Below are positions 13,167 to 16,203 of a DNA stretch of 16,203 nucleotides, piece after piece. The translations under genes were made by a program, and so were the position numbers. Source of the stretch: Bacillota bacterium (GTDB lineage Bacteria > Bacillota > Clostridia > Acetivibrionales > DTU013). Position 1 is the stretch's first letter. Each line of letters begins with the position of its first letter. The DNA is taken from positions 1 to 16,203 of the forward strand of contig JAEZMC010000077.1 of the NCBI GenBank assembly GCA_023435805.1, written 5' to 3'. The notes below the pieces were generated by a model. It was given only the letters and a program-made list of their open reading frames with translations. It made no database searches and was not told the origin of the DNA.

Positions 13167-15755
13167 TTGTTAAGAAGAATGAGAAGGTTTTTTTGCATTG
13201 GACTGGCTTCGCTGATTCTATTCACTGGATGTTCAGGCAATGGGAATGACAAGAAGGTAACCAAAGGCGGTTACCGGGAGACTGAGATAAATATGCCTGC
13301 GGGTTATCAGCAGAACTCCAATCCAATGTTTATGAAGGATGGCCGTGTGATTATGGTTGCAGCACGTACATTGGAGGAAGTACATAATGGAAATGTAACA
13401 AATGAAGTAGTAAAGAGCGAAGAAGCAAAAAGCGAAGAAGCAAAAAGCGAAGAAGCAAAAAGTGAAGAAACAAAAAGCGAAGAAACAAAAAGCGAAGAAG
13501 CAAAAAGTGAAGAAGCAAAAAGTGAAGAAACAGCAGATAAAGGTGAAGCCGCCTCTATAGATGCCAAAGAAGTTCCTGTTGATGTAAAACAGATGGCTGA
13601 GTACACTCCGCCGGAGCAAAAATATGATATACTGACATGGCAGGACCTGACTAAGGAACCAACGATCGATCCGCTAAAGCTGCCTGTAAACACCTATTTT
13701 GATTCACAAGCTGCGTTAATATCGGATATGGATGGCAACCCTATTTTACGGGCAAACAGTTATGACCAGGAAAAGGGAGTCCAGAAGTTTATTCTCTATT
13801 GGCTGCCCGAAGCGAAAGGAGCTGGAAAGGACGCAACTCCTGTATCACCTGCAAAAGAACAGCTTCTTGATTTAGGTGATTCATATCCCAATGCTATTGT
13901 TGCACTGCCAGGAGGTTTGTTTGCCGCTGCAAGCTGGGATAGTATCAAAGTATACGGTGCAGATGGCAAAAAAGTGAAGGACTTGCCGATCAACAATACC
14001 AATCAGATGTTCCGCGCCGGCGATAAGCTGGTTATAGTCGATGGACAAAAGAGCGAGTTGGTTTTTTATGATAGTACAACATTGAAAGAATCAACGCGTA
14101 TGAAGGTGGCAAGATCTGTTATTAACAATTCGAACAGTGCTGTTGGGTTTGATGACGGCACCCTTTATTTCTACGGTCAGAATGGTATTTACATGGTGGA
14201 TTCGTCTACTGCTGCCAGTCCAACTCCGAATGCTTCGGACAATACGGAGGCAGAGATGGTTCTTGATTTTCTTCAGTATTCTCTGGCGGATCCTAATATC
14301 TATGCTAACAGCTTCGCAGTGGGTAGTGACAAGCAGATCATCATTATGGCCAATTCAAATACGATGGCCAGTCGCATATACAGCAGCAGTACAATGGCTT
14401 TGAGTGTAGCATCGGGAGAGAGTTCCAGGCCCAGTATGCGCATTTACCTGTATAATTGGGATCCGGAGCTGGATTTATCTAATAAGACTATATTGACGGT
14501 TAGCTCATTGTTTACAGATCAAATTTTACGTGTTGCCGCTTTCCAATTCCAGAAGAAGCATCCCGATGTTCAGATTAAGATTACACAATACTATGACAAA
14601 ATGGAAAATGAGATGAAATGGAGCGATTTTATCCGCACGGTCAACACGGATATTCTCTCCGGGAAAATTGCAGACATCATGTTCCTGGATAATCTTCCAT
14701 TAGAAAGCTATATGAGGCGCGGCATTTTAGTTGACTTGAATTCACTTGTCAATGAGCTGGGCGGTGCCGAGAAGCTGAATATGGGCATTGTTAACGGAAT
14801 GAAGAACAAAGATGGGAAGCTGTACGCACTGCCATTGACATTTACAACTTATGCGCTAATCGGACGTGAAAATGTTATTAACCAGGTAACAGACCTTCAG
14901 TCACTTTTGACATTGAAGCTGGAGCCTGATCAGAAGGCGCTTGTACCCACTCAGAAGCAAGCATTGTTCCAACAGCTCCTGATGGCAAACCTGCCGGTGT
15001 TTATTGACAAGCAATCAGGGAATTACCGTTTTGATACACCAGAGTTTGTCGGGTTCCTCGAACTTGTTGACCGTATTTATAATGAAGCGCAAGTGCCGCC
15101 GCCTGAACTGCCGGAAAATCCTACTGAGGAAGACTACAGAAAAATAGATTTCGGTAATTTTTACCAGGAGTCTCAGAAAGACCGTTACACTGGAAAGAAT
15201 GCTATGATGATAACTACATTGGGAAATCTGGACAGCTTGTCATACGAATTTTCATATTCCGGCGGAAAGGATGCTTCCTGGACATTCATCCCCAAGATGA
15301 AGGATGTGGGCGGTGAAATATTCATGCCCCAAACTACCCTGGGCATCAGCGCAAAAGGGAAAAATCAAAAGTTAGCGGCAGAGTTTGTCAAGATGTTATT
15401 CTCCGGCGAAATTGAAGGCATTGAAAACTATATGTGGGGCTTTTCTGTCGCAAAAGCTCAGCAGGAAAAGGCGATTAAAAACCTGCTGGAACAGTACAAA
15501 CAGCAAGAGGAAGCGGGAGGAAAGCGTCAAATGAGTATCGATGAAAAAACGGTGATTGATATGACAACGCTGACTGAACAGCAGATGCGTGACATAGTGA
15601 AACGTCTGGACGGATGTACAATTCCAATCCAGTTTGATCAGACGCTTTCTGAATTTTTGACTGAGGAAATAAATCCTTTCCTGTATGGCCGCAAAACTGC
15701 AAAAGAAGCCGCAGATGCACTTCAGAGAAGAGCTGCAGCATATCTGGCGGAATAG
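13167..15755 (+). CDS. Lipoprotein fusing a propeller-like N-terminal region to a sugar-type solute-binding domain
   Basis: 862 residues; TTG start 8 bases after AAGGGGG (the ATG at 13179 is too far). The signal peptide ends in LILFTGC, with Cys22 as predicted lipid anchor. Residues about 35-435 hold short beta-rich repeats of the kind seen in propeller domains (for example GGLFAAASWDSIKVYGADGKKV, DKLVIVDGQKSELVFYDSTT, GTLYFYGQNGIYMVD), interrupted by a Lys/Ser/Glu repeat (83-122). From about 437 to the end is an extracellular solute-binding protein type 1 domain: TILTVSSLFTDQILRVAAFQFQKKHPDVQIKI, then IADIMFLDNLPLESYMRRGILVDLNSL and DGKLYALPLTF. Typical solute-binding proteins are 400-450 residues, so this is about double. 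It is the last operon gene and the probable receptor for the MalF/MalG-type permeases. The propeller might contact the adaptor, the MacB-like protein or a wall component. Confidence 0.9.
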   Translation: MLRRMRRFFCIGLASLILFTGCSGNGNDKKVTKGGYRETEINMPAGYQQNSNPMFMKDGRVIMVAARTLEEVHNGNVTNEVVKSEEAKSEEAKSEEAKSEETKSEETKSEEAKSEEAKSEETADKGEAASIDAKEVPVDVKQMAEYTPPEQKYDILTWQDLTKEPTIDPLKLPVNTYFDSQAALISDMDGNPILRANSYDQEKGVQKFILYWLPEAKGAGKDATPVSPAKEQLLDLGDSYPNAIVALPGGLFAAASWDSIKVYGADGKKVKDLPINNTNQMFRAGDKLVIVDGQKSELVFYDSTTLKESTRMKVARSVINNSNSAVGFDDGTLYFYGQNGIYMVDSSTAASPTPNASDNTEAEMVLDFLQYSLADPNIYANSFAVGSDKQIIIMANSNTMASRIYSSSTMALSVASGESSRPSMRIYLYNWDPELDLSNKTILTVSSLFTDQILRVAAFQFQKKHPDVQIKITQYYDKMENEMKWSDFIRTVNTDILSGKIADIMFLDNLPLESYMRRGILVDLNSLVNELGGAEKLNMGIVNGMKNKDGKLYALPLTFTTYALIGRENVINQVTDLQSLLTLKLEPDQKALVPTQKQALFQQLLMANLPVFIDKQSGNYRFDTPEFVGFLELVDRIYNEAQVPPPELPENPTEEDYRKIDFGNFYQESQKDRYTGKNAMMITTLGNLDSLSYEFSYSGGKDASWTFIPKMKDVGGEIFMPQTTLGISAKGKNQKLAAEFVKMLFSGEIEGIENYMWGFSVAKAQQEKAIKNLLEQYKQQEEAGGKRQMSIDEKTVIDMTTLTEQQMRDIVKRLDGCTIPIQFDQTLSEFLTEEINPFLYGRKTAKEAADALQRRAAAYLAE
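13413..13532 (+). repeat. 15-base tandem repeat (8 copies) coding for KSEEA/KSEET
   Basis: Eight uninterrupted in-frame copies of a 15-base unit (aaa agc gaa gaa gca) encode KSEE followed by Ala or Thr, residues 83-122 of the solute-binding lipoprotein. Variation is confined to single bases (agc/agt, gca/aca), showing recent expansion by slippage. The result is a highly charged, probably helical spacer inside the propeller-like region. Confidence 0.95.
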
Positions 15756-15813
15756 CAGTTCGGAAAATTCCTGGACATTATTCAGATGGTTTCGCACCAG
15801 TAAAAACGAAAGA

Positions 15814-15848
15814 GGCTTCTCAAAACTATTTCATGGTTTTGAGAAGCC
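15814..15848. terminator. Bidirectional terminator between convergent genes
   Basis: Inverted repeat with perfect 13-base arms GGCTTCTCAAAAC and GTTTTGAGAAGCC (about 15814-15826 and 15836-15848) around a 9-base loop. On the plus strand it is followed by CTTTGCTTTTTG, and on the minus strand by TCTTTCGTTTTTA. It closes the permease operon and the convergent reductase-like gene. It covers the last codons and the stop of the latter. Confidence 0.85.
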
Positions 15849-16203
15849 CTTTGCTTTTTGTTCCATGGCAGAAGGAAGTAATAAATCGATACTCTCCAGA
15901 ACCTTTTTATACGGTGCAATCATGCCTTCATTCATCCTGTTTCCTATTTTGGCTTTCAGCTTTGGAGAAGCCATGAGGGCGCCTACAAAATACATTTTAA
16001 GTGCAGTTCCCTTTTTCTTTTGAGGAAAGTCGTATATTCCATGTTCTTTATAAAATCGATGATCCGCTTTCATCAAACCGCGCATGAGCCAGATGAGATC
16101 CCTGAAAATTTTCATTCCACCGACACCATAGAAATTTTTCGGCTGGGTATACTTATGGTCGATTGCATAATCAAGTCTTGCAGCAAGTCTGTCTATTTCC
16201 TGT
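15831..16203 (-). CDS. Partial flavodoxin/NADPH-dependent reductase-like protein, C-terminal part
   Basis: The frame is open from the right edge (first full codon at 16202) to the stop at 15831, giving about 123 residues of a C-terminus. Readable stretches are QEIDRLAARLDYAIDHKYTQPKNFYGVGGMKIFRDLIW, MKADHRFYKEHGIYDFPQKKKG and KMYFVGALMASPKLKAKIGNRMNEGMIAPYKKVLES. The pattern (VGGMKIFRDLI followed by YDFP) reminds me of C-terminal parts of flavodoxin-like NAD(P)H-dependent oxidoreductases, but the flavin-binding N-terminal half is outside the window, so this is tentative. The internal ATG at 16115 is not the true start. It converges on the permease operon and shares its terminator. The last codons (KGFSKP) lie within the terminator stem. 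Confidence 0.6.
   Translation of the reverse strand, partial: QEIDRLAARLDYAIDHKYTQPKNFYGVGGMKIFRDLIWLMRGLMKADHRFYKEHGIYDFPQKKKGTALKMYFVGALMASPKLKAKIGNRMNEGMIAPYKKVLESIDLLLPSAMEQKAKGFSKP

Noticed and set aside
13233..13693. Minus-strand frames rich in Phe/Cys or Ser/Leu repeats
   Set aside because: They are antisense readings of the KSEEA repeat in the lipoprotein gene.

Overview
The window looks like a chromosomal piece of a Bacillota (Firmicutes) genome, probably a Paenibacillus-like bacillus or a clostridial relative. This rests on strong AGGAGG-type ribosome sites, TTG and GTG starts, sigma-A-like promoters, a BlaI/BlaR1 pair, a CotH-family protein, a lipoprotein solute-binding protein and sugar ABC permeases that lack their own ATPase. 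No tRNA, rRNA, CRISPR array, transposase or insertion sequence was seen. The organism call is inference from gene content and style, not from a marker gene.

Left part, minus strand (1-1350): a BlaI-type repressor gene overlaps by 4 bp a BlaR1/MecR1-type M56 metallopeptidase gene that runs off the left edge. Upstream lies a promoter overlapping a perfect 11-bp-arm palindrome, the likely BlaI operator. No beta-lactamase or other obvious target is in view.

Centre-left (1489-7244): a minus-strand operon of a VTC-domain polyphosphate polymerase-like protein, a DUF4956 membrane protein and a large CotH-family protein with a Gly/Met-rich 15-residue tandem repeat and a C-terminal membrane anchor, ending at a clear terminator. 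Divergently transcribed is an OmpR-type response regulator overlapping its sensor kinase gene. The shared 150-bp upstream region carries two outward-facing TTAAG-N6-TTAAG direct repeats, one for each transcript. They are good candidates for the regulator's binding sites and would make the VTC/DUF4956/CotH operon part of its regulon.

Right part, plus strand (7573-15848): a long probable operon of two MalF/MalG-type permeases, a HlyD/MacA-type adaptor with a coiled-coil arm of about 340 residues, a membrane protein with a MacB-like extracellular domain but unusual membrane topology, and a large lipoprotein that joins a propeller-like N-terminal region to a solute-binding domain. It combines the parts of a sugar importer with the parts of a MacAB-like machine, and contains no ATPase gene. 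This is the most unusual content of the window. A 200-bp hairpin-rich spacer separates the two permease genes. The operon ends at a bidirectional terminator shared with a convergent, partial flavodoxin/NADPH-reductase-like gene that runs off the right edge.
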